Notes: generated from the letters alone by a model not told the origin. DNA of 53,775 nt from Dehalococcoidia bacterium (GCA_020432045.1 JAGQHB010000007.1:1-53775), one strand, 5' to 3'; positions 40,842 through 49,227 are shown, numbered from the stretch's first letter. Numbers and translations are program-made.

Positions 40842-40890
40842 TTGCTCTCGCAACCTTTCTGGTAGGCTCATGGTGCGAGGTGCAGTTGCC

Positions 40891-41631
40891 ATGAACGATA
40901 CGAATACATACGTGCCCAAAGCCGCGATGGTGATCGTAGCCCACCCGGATGATGCGGAGTTCATGGTGGCCGGGACTGTCGCGAAGTGGGCGCGAGCGGG
41001 CAGCGAGATCACGTATGTGGTTGTAACGAAGGGCGACAAGGGGAGCGATGACCCCGCCATGACGCCGTCACGGCTGACCACGATCCGGGAAGCGGAGCAG
41101 CGAGAGGCTGGCGGGATACTGGGTGTGCGGAACTTTGAGTTCCTTGGCTATCCCGACGCATATCTGCGCCACACGCTGGAGCTTCGACGGGATCTGACGA
41201 GGGTGATCCGGCAGTACCGGCCGGAGGTGGTATTCACGTTCGACCCGGAGACACGGTTTATCAGCGAGACGTATCCGAACCATCCGGACCACCGGACAAC
41301 CGGCGATGCGACGGTAGACGCGGTATTCCCGAGCGCGCGTGACCGGCTTACGTTCCCGGAACTGCTGACGGAAGGCCTGGAGCCACACAAGGTGGCCGAG
41401 ATCTGGCTGGGCGCTTCGGAGCGCGCAAATGCATGGGTCGATATTTCCGCGACACTCGATGTGAAGATCGAGGCGTTGAAGGCGCATCCGAGCCAGCTGG
41501 GGCCGGAAATCGTGGAGTTTGCCGGCCAGATGGCACGGTGGGGAGCGGAGGGGCAGGAGTTTGAATTTGGCGAGGCGTTCCGGCGGATCCGACTGGACGC
41601 ACCTCCCGAGTTCCCAGCAGGGCAGGATTAG
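40891..41631 (+). CDS. PIG-L/LmbE-type zinc deacetylase
   Basis: A 246-residue deacetylase of the GlcNAc-PI / MshB / BshB group. The zinc motif AHPDDAEF (His, Asp, Asp) is near the start, and NHPDHRTTGDATVDAVFP supplies the other His ligand. Members remove acetyl groups from N-acetylglucosamine conjugates, including mycothiol and bacillithiol precursors; the substrate here is open. AGGTG 8 bases before ATG 40891 settles the start against upstream choices. The short repeat GATTAG / CTAATC over its stop (41626-41644) may form a small hairpin between it and the converging ROK gene. Confidence 0.88.
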   Translation: MNDTNTYVPKAAMVIVAHPDDAEFMVAGTVAKWARAGSEITYVVVTKGDKGSDDPAMTPSRLTTIREAEQREAGGILGVRNFEFLGYPDAYLRHTLELRRDLTRVIRQYRPEVVFTFDPETRFISETYPNHPDHRTTGDATVDAVFPSARDRLTFPELLTEGLEPHKVAEIWLGASERANAWVDISATLDVKIEALKAHPSQLGPEIVEFAGQMARWGAEGQEFEFGEAFRRIRLDAPPEFPAGQD

Positions 41632-41638
41632 ACTCGCG

Positions 41639-42598
41639 CTAATCGCGCCGGGAGACCTCGCCAAGACGCTCAAAGGCGACGGCGGCGGCGCCGAGCAGGC
41701 CCGCGTCGTCGTCAAGCGTGGTGATTTTCAGCTCGGTCGCTGCGGCCGGGCCGTATGCCAGGGAGTACATCGCTTCACGGGCCGGCCCAAGGAGCATATC
41801 GCCGATCTGGAGGAGTCCGCCGCTGAGGGTGACGATATCGGGATTGAGGACGTTGACGAGGCTGCCAAGCGCGAGACCGAGCATGTGGCCGCCGTTGCGA
41901 ATCTCTGCTTCACTCTGGCGGTCGCCAGCGAGGGCAGCCTGGTGCAGGTGCTGCGATGTCGGTTCCGTGTAGCCGACAATTTCGCGGAGGACGACTGATG
42001 TCCCGTTGTTGATCATCCGCTTCGCGCGGTTGGCGAAGGCGACGCCGCTAACGAGTGCCTCGAGGCAGCCGCGCGAACCGCAGTTACATCGGGGTCCGGC
42101 GGGGTCGACGATGATGTGGCCAATCTCTCCGGCCAGCCCGCGAGCACCGCGATAGAGGCGGCCGTTGATGACGAGACCGCCGCCGATGCCAGTACCAAGC
42201 GTGGCATGCAGGACGTGACGGGCACCGCGGCCGGCGCCAAAGCGGAACTCGCCGAGGGCAGCCGCGCTGGCGTCGTTTTCGATGTAGACGGGGATGCGAA
42301 GAGCCTCGGCAACGGGCCGGGTAAGGTGGACGTTGCGGAAGCCTTCGATATTCGGGGCGAGGAGGACGGTACCGGCGTCCGCATCGACGAGGCCGGGAGC
42401 GGTGACGCAGGCGGCTGCCGGAGCGGTGGCGGAAGCACTGGCGACCTGCCCGAGGAGCGTGCTCAGCAGTTCGACGACTTCCGTACCTTTCGGCGGGGTA
42501 GGGCGTTCGCGGCGAGCGAAAACGTTGCCCTCATCGTCTACCAGGGCAGCCCGAAGCCGCGTGCCGCCGAGATCTGCCGCCACCACGACGCGTTTCAT
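41639..42598 (-). CDS. ROK-family sugar kinase (glucokinase-like)
   Basis: A 319-residue ROK kinase. The ATP loop is VVAADLGGTRLRAALVD; IENDASAAALGEF has the catalytic Asp; GTGIGGGLVINGRL and LAGEIGHIIVDP follow; the zinc site is CNCGSRGCLEAL (C-x-C-G-x-x-G-C-x-E). This fits glucokinase or a related hexose kinase rather than a ROK repressor, since no DNA-binding helix is present. Its product glucose-6-phosphate would feed the OtsAB pathway. ATG 42598 lies 7 bases after TACAGT. Confidence 0.88.
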   Translation of the reverse strand: MKRVVVAADLGGTRLRAALVDDEGNVFARRERPTPPKGTEVVELLSTLLGQVASASATAPAAACVTAPGLVDADAGTVLLAPNIEGFRNVHLTRPVAEALRIPVYIENDASAAALGEFRFGAGRGARHVLHATLGTGIGGGLVINGRLYRGARGLAGEIGHIIVDPAGPRCNCGSRGCLEALVSGVAFANRAKRMINNGTSVVLREIVGYTEPTSQHLHQAALAGDRQSEAEIRNGGHMLGLALGSLVNVLNPDIVTLSGGLLQIGDMLLGPAREAMYSLAYGPAAATELKITTLDDDAGLLGAAAVAFERLGEVSRRD

Positions 42599-42605
42599 AC
42601 CGTCC

Positions 42606-42611
42606 ACTGTA
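42606..42611 (-). promoter_or_regulatory. -10 box TACAGT, leaderless start of the ROK kinase
   Basis: On the minus strand TACAGT is followed by 7 bases and the ATG at 42598, with no ribosome site. Confidence 0.45.
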
Positions 42612-42678
42612 CTGCGTCGCCCGTCGCCGCTCACGCGGGTGTTGCAAACTGAAACGATATCGTCTGCTGAGGTGACAG

Positions 42679-43098
42679 ATGGGGCTGTGGGAGACGGAGT
42701 TCACAGACAGCTGCCGGGTGGCGCACCTGGGGACAATTGCTGCGGATGGACGGGCGCACATTGTCCCGGTTTGCTTCGCGCCAGTGGCCACCGAATTCGT
42801 CATCGCGATTGACGGCAAGCCCAAACGGGTGGGCAAGCTTGCGAGAATCGCAAACATCGAGCGAGACCCCCGCTGTTCGCTGTTGTGGGACCGGTATGAC
42901 GACGACTGGACGCAGCTTGCGTGGGTGCGGGCCGACGGCGGAGCGCATGTAGTCCAGCGGGGGGCGGAGATGCCCGAGGCGCTTGCCGCGCTACGGTCGA
43001 GATACGAGCAGTACGAGGAGATGCAGCTCGAAGAGATGCCGCTAATCGTCTTCCGGGCGTCGAGGACCGTTTCCTGGCGGTGGAGCGGGGAACACTGA
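42679..43098 (+). CDS. PPOX-class split-barrel flavoprotein (Rv0121 type)
   Basis: A 139-residue split-barrel protein of the pyridoxamine-phosphate-oxidase superfamily, closest to the TIGR03668 group (Rv0121-like, predicted F420- or flavin-dependent). Typical parts are VAHLGTIAADGRAHIVPVCF, DGKPKRVGKLARIANIERDPRCSLLWDRYDDDW and the C-terminal TVSWRWS. The substrate is unknown. ATG 42679 follows GAGGTG. It is followed 44 bases on by a regulator gene and purE. Confidence 0.85.
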   Translation: MGLWETEFTDSCRVAHLGTIAADGRAHIVPVCFAPVATEFVIAIDGKPKRVGKLARIANIERDPRCSLLWDRYDDDWTQLAWVRADGGAHVVQRGAEMPEALAALRSRYEQYEEMQLEEMPLIVFRASRTVSWRWSGEH

Positions 43099-43129
43099 GC
43101 CGGGGCTGTTATTCGCGCTCCCGGTGTCG

Positions 43130-43135
43130 TACTTT
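43130..43135 (+). promoter_or_regulatory. -10 box TACTTT, leaderless start of the winged-helix regulator
   Basis: TACTTT is followed by 7 bases and the GTG at 43143. This is the main ground for choosing that GTG, as no ribosome site is seen. Confidence 0.4.
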
Positions 43136-43142
43136 GGCGGAC

Positions 43143-43478
43143 GTGGCAGCAGTGGCGCCGGATGACGTGAGCGACGCGGGACATTGGACGTTCCTGACGA
43201 ACCACGCGCACGTGCTGCTCTGCCTCGCCCGAGACCCATCGGTTCGACTCCGTGATGTGGCGATTGAAGTGGGGATCACGGAACGGGCGACGCAGCGGAT
43301 CGTGGCTGACCTGGCGGAGGGCGGCTACATCTCGCGGACGCGGGTGGGCCGGCGAAACCGTTACGAATTGCACCCGGACCTCCATCTCCGGCATCCGCTG
43401 GAGCACCAGAAGACGATCGGCAAGTTGCTGGACCTCCTCGACCGGCCGGTACACGACGAACCAGGGAGCAGGCTGTGA
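43143..43478 (+). CDS. Winged-helix transcription regulator (MarR-like)
   Basis: A 111-residue regulator. HWTFLTNHAHVLLCLARDP is the conserved first helix, VRLRDVAIEVGITERATQRIVADLAEGGYI the helix-turn-helix, and SRTRVGRRNRYELHP the wing; it ends HPLEHQKTIGKLLDLL. This type is widespread in actinobacteria and Chloroflexota as a single-domain protein of unknown target. Its stop shares bases with the purE ATG (TGATG), so it is translated with purE and may control purine synthesis or the flavoprotein gene upstream. Confidence 0.75.
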   Translation: MAAVAPDDVSDAGHWTFLTNHAHVLLCLARDPSVRLRDVAIEVGITERATQRIVADLAEGGYISRTRVGRRNRYELHPDLHLRHPLEHQKTIGKLLDLLDRPVHDEPGSRL

Positions 43479-43981
43479 TGACGACGAAACCACTGTTGGC
43501 CGGAATCGTGATGGGAAGCGACTCGGATCTCCCCGTGATGAAGGCCGCGTATGAAGCACTGGACGAGTTTGGGATCGGGGCGGAGGTCAGAGTCCTGTCT
43601 GCGCACCGGGCAACCAACGCTGCGCTCGAATTCGCACGGACGGCGGTCGACCGCGGGATACGGGTGCTGATCGCTGGCGCTGGCGGAGCGGCCCATCTCC
43701 CGGGTGTGGTGGCGGCGGCGACACCTCTGCCCGTAATCGGCGTGCCGATGCCGACGACGAACACCGCGGGACTGGATTCGCTTCTTTCCATCGCCCAGAT
43801 GCCGAGCGGCGTGCCGGTGGCGACGATGGCGATCGGGGGTGCGCGGAACGCTGGATTGTTCGCTGTACGGATCCTCGCGGCCGCGGACCCGGTGCTGATG
43901 GAAAAGATGCGGGCGTTTCAGCGCGACCTTGAAGCGAAAGTGCTGGAGAAGGACGCGGCGGTCCGCGCCCAGTTCGCATAG
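43478..43981 (+). CDS. purE: N5-carboxyaminoimidazole ribonucleotide mutase PurE
   Basis: A 167-residue class I PurE, which moves the carboxyl group of N5-CAIR to make CAIR in purine synthesis. MGSDSDLPVMKAA, SAHRATNAA with the catalytic His, AGAGGAAHLPGVVAAAT, GLDSLLSIAQMPSGVPVATMAIGGARNAGLFA are all present. Class I PurE needs PurK to make N5-CAIR; purK is not in the window. The ATG at 43478 overlaps the regulator stop; a GTG one codon earlier is possible. Confidence 0.94.
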   Translation: MTTKPLLAGIVMGSDSDLPVMKAAYEALDEFGIGAEVRVLSAHRATNAALEFARTAVDRGIRVLIAGAGGAAHLPGVVAAATPLPVIGVPMPTTNTAGLDSLLSIAQMPSGVPVATMAIGGARNAGLFAVRILAAADPVLMEKMRAFQRDLEAKVLEKDAAVRAQFA

Positions 43982-44080
43982 CGGGTTTCGCGGCTACCAA
44001 GTGGTAACGAATCCTCCCCTGTTTCTCTCCCCGGTGACGACAAAGTGACCGTGCGCGGACGTTTCCGCGCGGAGTGAACG

Positions 44081-44230
44081 ATGGCCACAGCTGTGGCAAC
44101 AACGAGGGCTGTGTCTGATGGGACGCGCGAAGACGGCGACCATTCTCTGCGGCTGTACCGGCAGCAGCTCTTGAGAGAGCTGGCCGAGGTCGACCGGCGG
44201 CTGGCAGGGCCGGTTACTCCGGTCCGATAA
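44081..44230 (+). CDS. Small helical protein (49 aa)
   Basis: A 49-codon frame with ATG 44081 six bases after GGAG. The product starts MATAVATTRAVSDGTREDGD and continues RLYRQQLLRELAEVDRRLAG, a probable short coiled-coil helix. I do not recognise it. Its last 17 bases overlap the 3' end of converging sua5. The good ribosome site and the amphipathic helix support a real gene, but there is no family evidence. Confidence 0.45.
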   Translation: MATAVATTRAVSDGTREDGDHSLRLYRQQLLRELAEVDRRLAGPVTPVR

Positions 44231-45281
44231 TCCGGGCGGCGGCGCGCGTGAGGCGATCGTTGATGGCAGCGCCAAGACCGCCGGGCGGCACGGAGCGTGC
44301 GAAAAGTTCGGTCGCCTGAGAGCGGTCGAGGTCGCGCATTGCCGTGTAGAGGCGGCTGGCGACACGGCCGAGGTCTGACTCGGGGCCGAGATGGCCACGG
44401 ATCAGCGGGGCGAGGCCGGATAGCGTGGCCGCATCCTCATCGAGGACCAGGACGCCGGGTGTTTGGCCTGCGGCGATTGCCGTGCTTAGCTCGCGGGCGA
44501 GCGCGGCACGGCCGAGGGACGAAGGGGCGCGGACAAGCGTGAGTGACTTTCGGGGCGCGTAGTGGCGTTCGAGCATGCCGGGCGAGCCTGCCACTGATCC
44601 GGTGACCGGTGATCCGATCGTCACGCCTGCCGGGAGGGCGGTCGCGATCTCTTCGGCGGTAATGGCACCGGCGCGAAGGATGAAGACCGTCTTGCCTTCG
44701 ATACTGACGACCGTAGACTCGATCCCGGCGTCTGCCGGGCCGCCGTCGAGAACAAGGTCGATACGCCCGTCGAGGTCTTCAAGGACGTGGGCCGCGGTGG
44801 TCGCGGACGTACGCATGAACCGGTTGGCGCTGGGGGCCGCGATGGGCACGCCAGCTGCTTCGATCAGCGCCCGGGCGACAGGGTGGGATGGGATGCGGAC
44901 AGCGACCGTAGGGAGCCCCGCCGAGACCGGCGGCGCAACCGGGGCTGCACGGGGAAGCACGACCGTGAGCGGTCCAGGGGCGAAGCGCTGAAACAGCAGC
45001 AGGGCGGTGGGGGAAGCACTGTCTGTCACTAACACAAGACTGTCGACGGAGGAGATATGGACGATCAGTGGGTCGCCGGCATCGCGCTCTTTCGCGGAGA
45101 AAACCGAGTGGACGGCCTCTTCATCGAGGGCGTTCGCGCCGAGGCCGTAGACGGTCTCGGTGGGGAATGCGACGAGGCCGCCCGCGCGGATGACGGCTCC
45201 GGCGTCTGCCATTGCGGCCGGAGAGGGATGGTCACGGTCGACGCGTACCACGCGCGTGCGGCGGTTACGGTGCGGGCTCAT
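44214..45281 (-). CDS. sua5: Threonylcarbamoyl-AMP synthase (Sua5/YwlC type)
   Basis: A 355-residue enzyme of tRNA t6A synthesis, making L-threonylcarbamoyl-AMP from Thr, bicarbonate and ATP. The YrdC domain (about 15-210) has GGLVAFPTETVYGLGANALDEEAV, FSAKERDAGDPLIVHI, PGPLTVVLP and APSANRFMRTSATTA. SPGMLERHYAPRKSL links to the C-terminal Sua5 domain (about 250-355). The form with both domains sets it apart from TsaC. The ATG at 45281 lies within the last codons of murJ (17-base overlap), so the two are co-transcribed. Confidence 0.92.
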   Translation of the reverse strand: MSPHRNRRTRVVRVDRDHPSPAAMADAGAVIRAGGLVAFPTETVYGLGANALDEEAVHSVFSAKERDAGDPLIVHISSVDSLVLVTDSASPTALLLFQRFAPGPLTVVLPRAAPVAPPVSAGLPTVAVRIPSHPVARALIEAAGVPIAAPSANRFMRTSATTAAHVLEDLDGRIDLVLDGGPADAGIESTVVSIEGKTVFILRAGAITAEEIATALPAGVTIGSPVTGSVAGSPGMLERHYAPRKSLTLVRAPSSLGRAALARELSTAIAAGQTPGVLVLDEDAATLSGLAPLIRGHLGPESDLGRVASRLYTAMRDLDRSQATELFARSVPPGGLGAAINDRLTRAAARIIGPE

Positions 45282-46896
45282 CGGCAGACACGCGCGGACG
45301 GCGGCGTTCGATGATGGAGCGAAGGCGCTGGATCGACTCCGTGAGTTCGGGGACCCCGGCAAGGCTGGCGAAGCCCGCGTAGACGAGCGCGCCGGAGGCA
45401 CATCCAGCGAGTGAGATGACCGCGCTAGAGGCCATGCTTTCGTGCTGAAGCGGCGAGAACGCGAGTGCGAGGACGAGACCCATCATGGCGCCGCAGATGC
45501 TGAACACGCCGGCGGCGCGGATGTCACCCGCGGCGGGCGCCTTGGTCCGAACTGAGTAGGCGAAGTAGAGCATCAGCCATTCAAACCATGAGGCGACGGA
45601 GAGTGAAAACGCCAGTCCTGAAATGCCGTAGTCAGCATAGAGCCATGCACTAAGACCAAGGTTGAGGCCGACCGCCCCGACGGCGAGAGCGACAGGAGTG
45701 CGCGTATCGCCGATGGCATAGAAGCCGCGAGAGTGAATCTCGATGCCAGCCTGGGGAACGATACCGAGCGCGTACCAGCCGAGGGCGGCGGCCGTGACCA
45801 GGGTATCGGCGCGGGTGAATTCGCCCCGCTCGAGGAGGACAGTGGTGAGCGGAACGCGAAGCAGGGCGACGCCGATGGCGGCGGGGATGGTGAGAAACAT
45901 GATGATCCGGAAAGCGCGGCCGAGCGTGATCGTCAGGTCGCGAAGTTCGTCGCCAGCGGCGAAGTCGGCGAGGCGCGGAAAGACTGCGGTCGAGATGGCC
46001 ATCCCGAAGATGGCGAGCGGGAGCTGGGCGAGCAACCATGCATAGTTGAGGTCGGAGATCTCCGCGGTGCCCACGCGGGAGGCGAAATAGGTGGCGACGA
46101 AGAAGTTGAGTTGCGCCGCTGCGAGGCCGATGACACGCGGGCCCATGAGTCTCCCAACTTCAAGGACCGCGCGATCGGTCCAATCGAACGAGGGCGTGTA
46201 GCGCATGCGTTCGCGGAAGAGGCCAGGGACCTGTACTGCGAGATGGAGTCCGGCGCCGACAACGACACCGAGGGCGAGGCCGGTGATCCCCCAGGGGCGG
46301 GCGAGGACGAGTGCGCCGGCGATGATCGCGAGGTTGTAGAACATCGGGGCGAGGGCCGGGAGAAGAAACCGCTGGCGCGCGTTGAGGATGCCCGTGAGCA
46401 TCCCGCTGATGCTGAAGAGCAGTGGCGAGAGAAGCATGAGGCGGGTGAGTCGGACGGCTTCGTCCGTGAGTTCCTGACTGCGGCCGACGTCGTCGCCGAG
46501 ACCGGGGGCAAGCAGTGGGACGAGAAACGGAGCGAGGATGAAGCCGAGGACGCAGAGCACGGCTGTGCCGGTCGTGACGATGTTGATCATGGTGCTGGCG
46601 AGCCGCCAGGCGGCGGCCTCGCCATCGCGGCGGTAGAGGCGGGCAAACACCGGGATGAAGGCACTGCCGAGTGTGGCGCCGGCGAGCACCTGGAAGATCA
46701 GGTCGGGGACGCGGAAAGCGACGTTGTAGGCGCCGAGGTCGGGGCTGGAACCGAATTGGTGCGCGATTGCGACAGTGCGCAAGACGCCAAGCAGGCGGGA
46801 TCCGATGAAGCCGAATCCAACGATGGCCGCGGCGAGGAGGAGGCCACCGGAGCGCGAGATTGGCGCTGGCGCCTGTTCCCCGGATGCGACGGTCAT
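45265..46896 (-). CDS. murJ: Lipid II flippase MurJ
   Basis: A 543-residue MOP-family transporter that moves lipid II across the membrane for peptidoglycan synthesis. About 14 hydrophobic segments run along the chain. Family parts include GFGFIGSRLLGVLRTVAIAHQFG at the start, DLIFQVLAGATLGSAFIPVFARLYRR, an Arg and Asp-rich early loop, and QAGIEIHSRGFYAIGDTRTPV. Its presence argues for a cell wall of peptidoglycan. ATG 46896 lies 6 bases after TAGCAT. Followed in overlap by sua5. Confidence 0.92.
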   Translation of the reverse strand: MTVASGEQAPAPISRSGGLLLAAAIVGFGFIGSRLLGVLRTVAIAHQFGSSPDLGAYNVAFRVPDLIFQVLAGATLGSAFIPVFARLYRRDGEAAAWRLASTMINIVTTGTAVLCVLGFILAPFLVPLLAPGLGDDVGRSQELTDEAVRLTRLMLLSPLLFSISGMLTGILNARQRFLLPALAPMFYNLAIIAGALVLARPWGITGLALGVVVGAGLHLAVQVPGLFRERMRYTPSFDWTDRAVLEVGRLMGPRVIGLAAAQLNFFVATYFASRVGTAEISDLNYAWLLAQLPLAIFGMAISTAVFPRLADFAAGDELRDLTITLGRAFRIIMFLTIPAAIGVALLRVPLTTVLLERGEFTRADTLVTAAALGWYALGIVPQAGIEIHSRGFYAIGDTRTPVALAVGAVGLNLGLSAWLYADYGISGLAFSLSVASWFEWLMLYFAYSVRTKAPAAGDIRAAGVFSICGAMMGLVLALAFSPLQHESMASSAVISLAGCASGALVYAGFASLAGVPELTESIQRLRSIIERRRPRVSADEPAP

Positions 46897-46902
46897 TGGG
46901 GC

Positions 46903-46908
46903 ATGCTA
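46903..46908 (-). promoter_or_regulatory. -10 box TAGCAT, leaderless start of murJ
   Basis: On the minus strand TAGCAT is followed by 6 bases and the ATG at 46896. Confidence 0.45.
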
Positions 46909-46939
46909 GGGCGTGCGGGAGACTGGGTCGCGGAGACGG

Positions 46940-47611
46940 CTATTCGATGACCACGAGGGGAACGAAAAGGCGGCCGGGGATGGGAGTGGGCGTTGGGGTA
47001 GCGGTGGGGGTTGGTGTCGGGCTCGGTGTGAGCGTGGCGGCCGGGGACGCTGATGGCGACGGATCGGAGATCGTGGTGGGCTGAGGCTCGTTCGAGTCGT
47101 CAACTGAGCCAAAGTCGAGAGTCCAGATGCCGCCGTAGTAACCGATGCCGATGGCGACAGCCCCCGCGTCGAGCAGGTTGGCATTGTGTGGGGGCGAACC
47201 TTGCCATCCGATGAGAACGCCCGAAGCACTGCTGCCAAACAGTGCGAGGTTCTCGGAGCGGCCGCTGCTGGGGTAGCCACAGTCCGGCATACGAACGAAC
47301 GGATTGCGGCCGAGTGAGTCGGTGTGCGGGTGAAGGAGCTGCGCCGCCCAGCCCGTGCGGGCGACATCTTCGGACATCCAGGCGGCGGCACGGTTGAGGG
47401 ACGGAGAGGCCACCAGCGGGTTTCGGCCCTGGGAAGCACGGTAGGAGTTGATGAGCGTGAGGAGTTCCTGCTCGTCGGAATCGAGGGCGGCGTGACTAAC
47501 GTCGCAGTTAGTGAGCGCAGACACGCGGGCGGTCGTGGAGATGACGCGAACGGCGGCGCCCAGAGAGACGAGACCGGCGACTAACAGCAGGAGGGGAAGC
47601 GCGCGATGCAC
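46940..47611 (-). CDS. Secreted CAP-domain protein with Chloroflexota-like C-terminal tail
   Basis: A 223-residue exported protein. The signal peptide covers about 1-22. The CAP (SCP/PR-1) domain has ELLTLINSYRASQGRNPLVASPSLNRAA, GRSENLALFG, GWQGSPPHNANLLD and VAIGIGYYGGIWTLDFG, with the HxxN-type late motif. A linker of Thr-Pro repeats follows and the chain ends GRLFVPLVVIE, like the Y-L-P-L-V tails of many secreted Chloroflexota proteins, which may be a sorting or anchoring signal. GTG start at 47611 behind GAGG. Its function is unknown; CAP proteins bind sterols or lipids or act on the wall. Confidence 0.85.
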   Translation of the reverse strand: MHRALPLLLLVAGLVSLGAAVRVISTTARVSALTNCDVSHAALDSDEQELLTLINSYRASQGRNPLVASPSLNRAAAWMSEDVARTGWAAQLLHPHTDSLGRNPFVRMPDCGYPSSGRSENLALFGSSASGVLIGWQGSPPHNANLLDAGAVAIGIGYYGGIWTLDFGSVDDSNEPQPTTISDPSPSASPAATLTPSPTPTPTATPTPTPIPGRLFVPLVVIE

Positions 47612-47718
47612 GGCAACCTCGGGGCCGCAGAGGCTGGGCGGGGGCTCGCCAGCGGCCGGACTGTTACCGTAACAGGCAGGTGCAGGTGCGAAAAGTAACG
47701 AATTATGTTGTGCGAATC

Positions 47719-48399
47719 ATGCGCGGGTTGCAGACGGTAGCAGTTGGCAGCGAGCATCGTGCAGTGACAAGCTCCCAACCGGCACACATCTGGCTGGCGA
47801 GGCACGGCCAGACGCAGACGAACCGCGAGGGGCGTTTTTGCGGGCACGCGGAGACGAGCCTGACAGACCTGGGGAAAGAACAGGCCGCGAGGCTCGGAGA
47901 ACGGCTCCGCCCTCTGGCGCTGAAGGCCGTATACACAAGCGACTATTCGCGCGCGATCGAAACCGCAGCCATCGCGGTGGCGGGGCGGGCTTTGACGGCG
48001 CATGTGGACCCGGACCTGCGCGAACTGCACTACGGCGAATGGGAGATGGAGCTCGATCGGGATATCCGCGCTCGCTACCCGGAACAGCACGAGTTGATGC
48101 GAAACGAAGACCCCGCGTGGCATCCACCCGGCGGCGAGACGCTGGGGATGGTGAGGATGCGCACGGCGGCAGCGTTAGAACGGATCGCCATGGCGCACGC
48201 GGGAGAGCACGTGCTGATCGTAAGTCACGGAACGGCGATCGCATGCATGCTGGCGGAGGTATTCGCGATGGCGCCGACGCACACGCTTCGAATCGAGGTG
48301 GCGAACTGCAGCCTCTCGGGCGTGACGGCTGTGGGCGGACGGTTTGGGCTAACGCTGTTCAATGAGACACAGCATCTGACGACACCAGCAGCCAAATGA
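47719..48399 (+). CDS. Histidine phosphatase (phosphoglycerate mutase-like)
   Basis: A 226-residue branch-1 histidine phosphatase: WLARHGQTQTNREGRF with the phosphohistidine, SLTDLGKEQAARLGERL, YTSDYSRAIETA, LRELHYGEWEM and VSHGTAIACML with the second His. This fits cobalamin phosphatase CobC, broad acid phosphatases or sugar phosphatases such as GpgP. The start is uncertain: ATG 47719 is used, but the GTG at 47764 fits the domain edge. Its stop overlaps the rhomboid start (ATGA). Confidence 0.85.
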   Translation: MRGLQTVAVGSEHRAVTSSQPAHIWLARHGQTQTNREGRFCGHAETSLTDLGKEQAARLGERLRPLALKAVYTSDYSRAIETAAIAVAGRALTAHVDPDLRELHYGEWEMELDRDIRARYPEQHELMRNEDPAWHPPGGETLGMVRMRTAAALERIAMAHAGEHVLIVSHGTAIACMLAEVFAMAPTHTLRIEVANCSLSGVTAVGGRFGLTLFNETQHLTTPAAK

Positions 48400-49193
48400 T
48401 CCCGATCGGCGACAGCCCGAAGAGCCGGACGATGCCCTGGGTGAACTACACGTTGATCGCGATCAATATCGCTGTGTTCGCGTATACGTTGAGCCTTAGC
48501 GCGGCCGCACCGTCAAGCAGGGCCGAGGCAGCGCGGCAGTTCCAGGAGCAACAGGCCGGGATCTGCTACGGGTTCCCGGCCGGCCCGACTGAACTCGACC
48601 GTTTCTTTTGCCGCTGGTCTTTTCAGCCAGTGGAGTGGTTCGACACCGTGCGGGACGAATCACGAACACCCGGCCAGAACCGCCTCGAAGTGCTGTTGAC
48701 GATCGTAACCTCGACCTTCGTGCACGGAGGCTGGCTGCACATCATCGGCAACCTGCTGTTCCTGTGGGTGTTTGGCGACAACGTGGAGGACCGGCTCGGA
48801 CACTTCGGGTACGCCGTGTTCTATTTGCTCGCGGGACTCACCGCCGCGCTCACGCAGGGGTTCATCGACATGGAGACGGCAGTCCCGAACGTGGGCGCAA
48901 GCGGCGCGGTGGCGGGGGTGCTTGGTGCGTACCTTGTGTACTACCCAAAGGCGACGGTGACGACGCTGGTGCCAGTTGCCATCGTCCTGGTGCCCATCCC
49001 GATTCCCGCGGTGCTGATGATCGGCTTCTGGTTCCTGCAGAACCTACTTTCGGGCTTCGCGACGCTCTCGCCAGATGTTGGCACGCCGGACAGTGGGGTG
49101 GCGTTCTTCGCGCACATCGGCGGGTTCGTGTTTGGGTCGTTGGCGGTACTGTTGTTCCTCCGGGGCGCGGGGAAGCGTAGCCGGGCAAGGTAG
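48396..49193 (+). CDS. Rhomboid-family intramembrane serine protease
   Basis: A 265-residue membrane protease with six hydrophobic segments. HIIGNLLFLWVFGDNVEDRLG gives His115 and Asn119; the catalytic Ser169 is in NVGASGAVAGVLGAY; His240 in FFAHIGGFVFG completes the dyad. A large loop (about 36-95) lies after the first helix, as in the Bacillus GluP-type layout, with two Cys. It cleaves membrane helices. Coupled by ATGA to the phosphatase gene and followed 34 bases on by the sigma-like gene. Confidence 0.92.
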   Translation: MIPIGDSPKSRTMPWVNYTLIAINIAVFAYTLSLSAAAPSSRAEAARQFQEQQAGICYGFPAGPTELDRFFCRWSFQPVEWFDTVRDESRTPGQNRLEVLLTIVTSTFVHGGWLHIIGNLLFLWVFGDNVEDRLGHFGYAVFYLLAGLTAALTQGFIDMETAVPNVGASGAVAGVLGAYLVYYPKATVTTLVPVAIVLVPIPIPAVLMIGFWFLQNLLSGFATLSPDVGTPDSGVAFFAHIGGFVFGSLAVLLFLRGAGKRSRAR

Positions 49194-49227
49194 GATCGGG
49201 GTACGGCGGGGGCCGCGCGGAGATGTG

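Noticed and set aside
45733-46950. 405-codon rightward frame, very acidic
   Set aside because: Mirror of murJ; no membrane or domain pattern.
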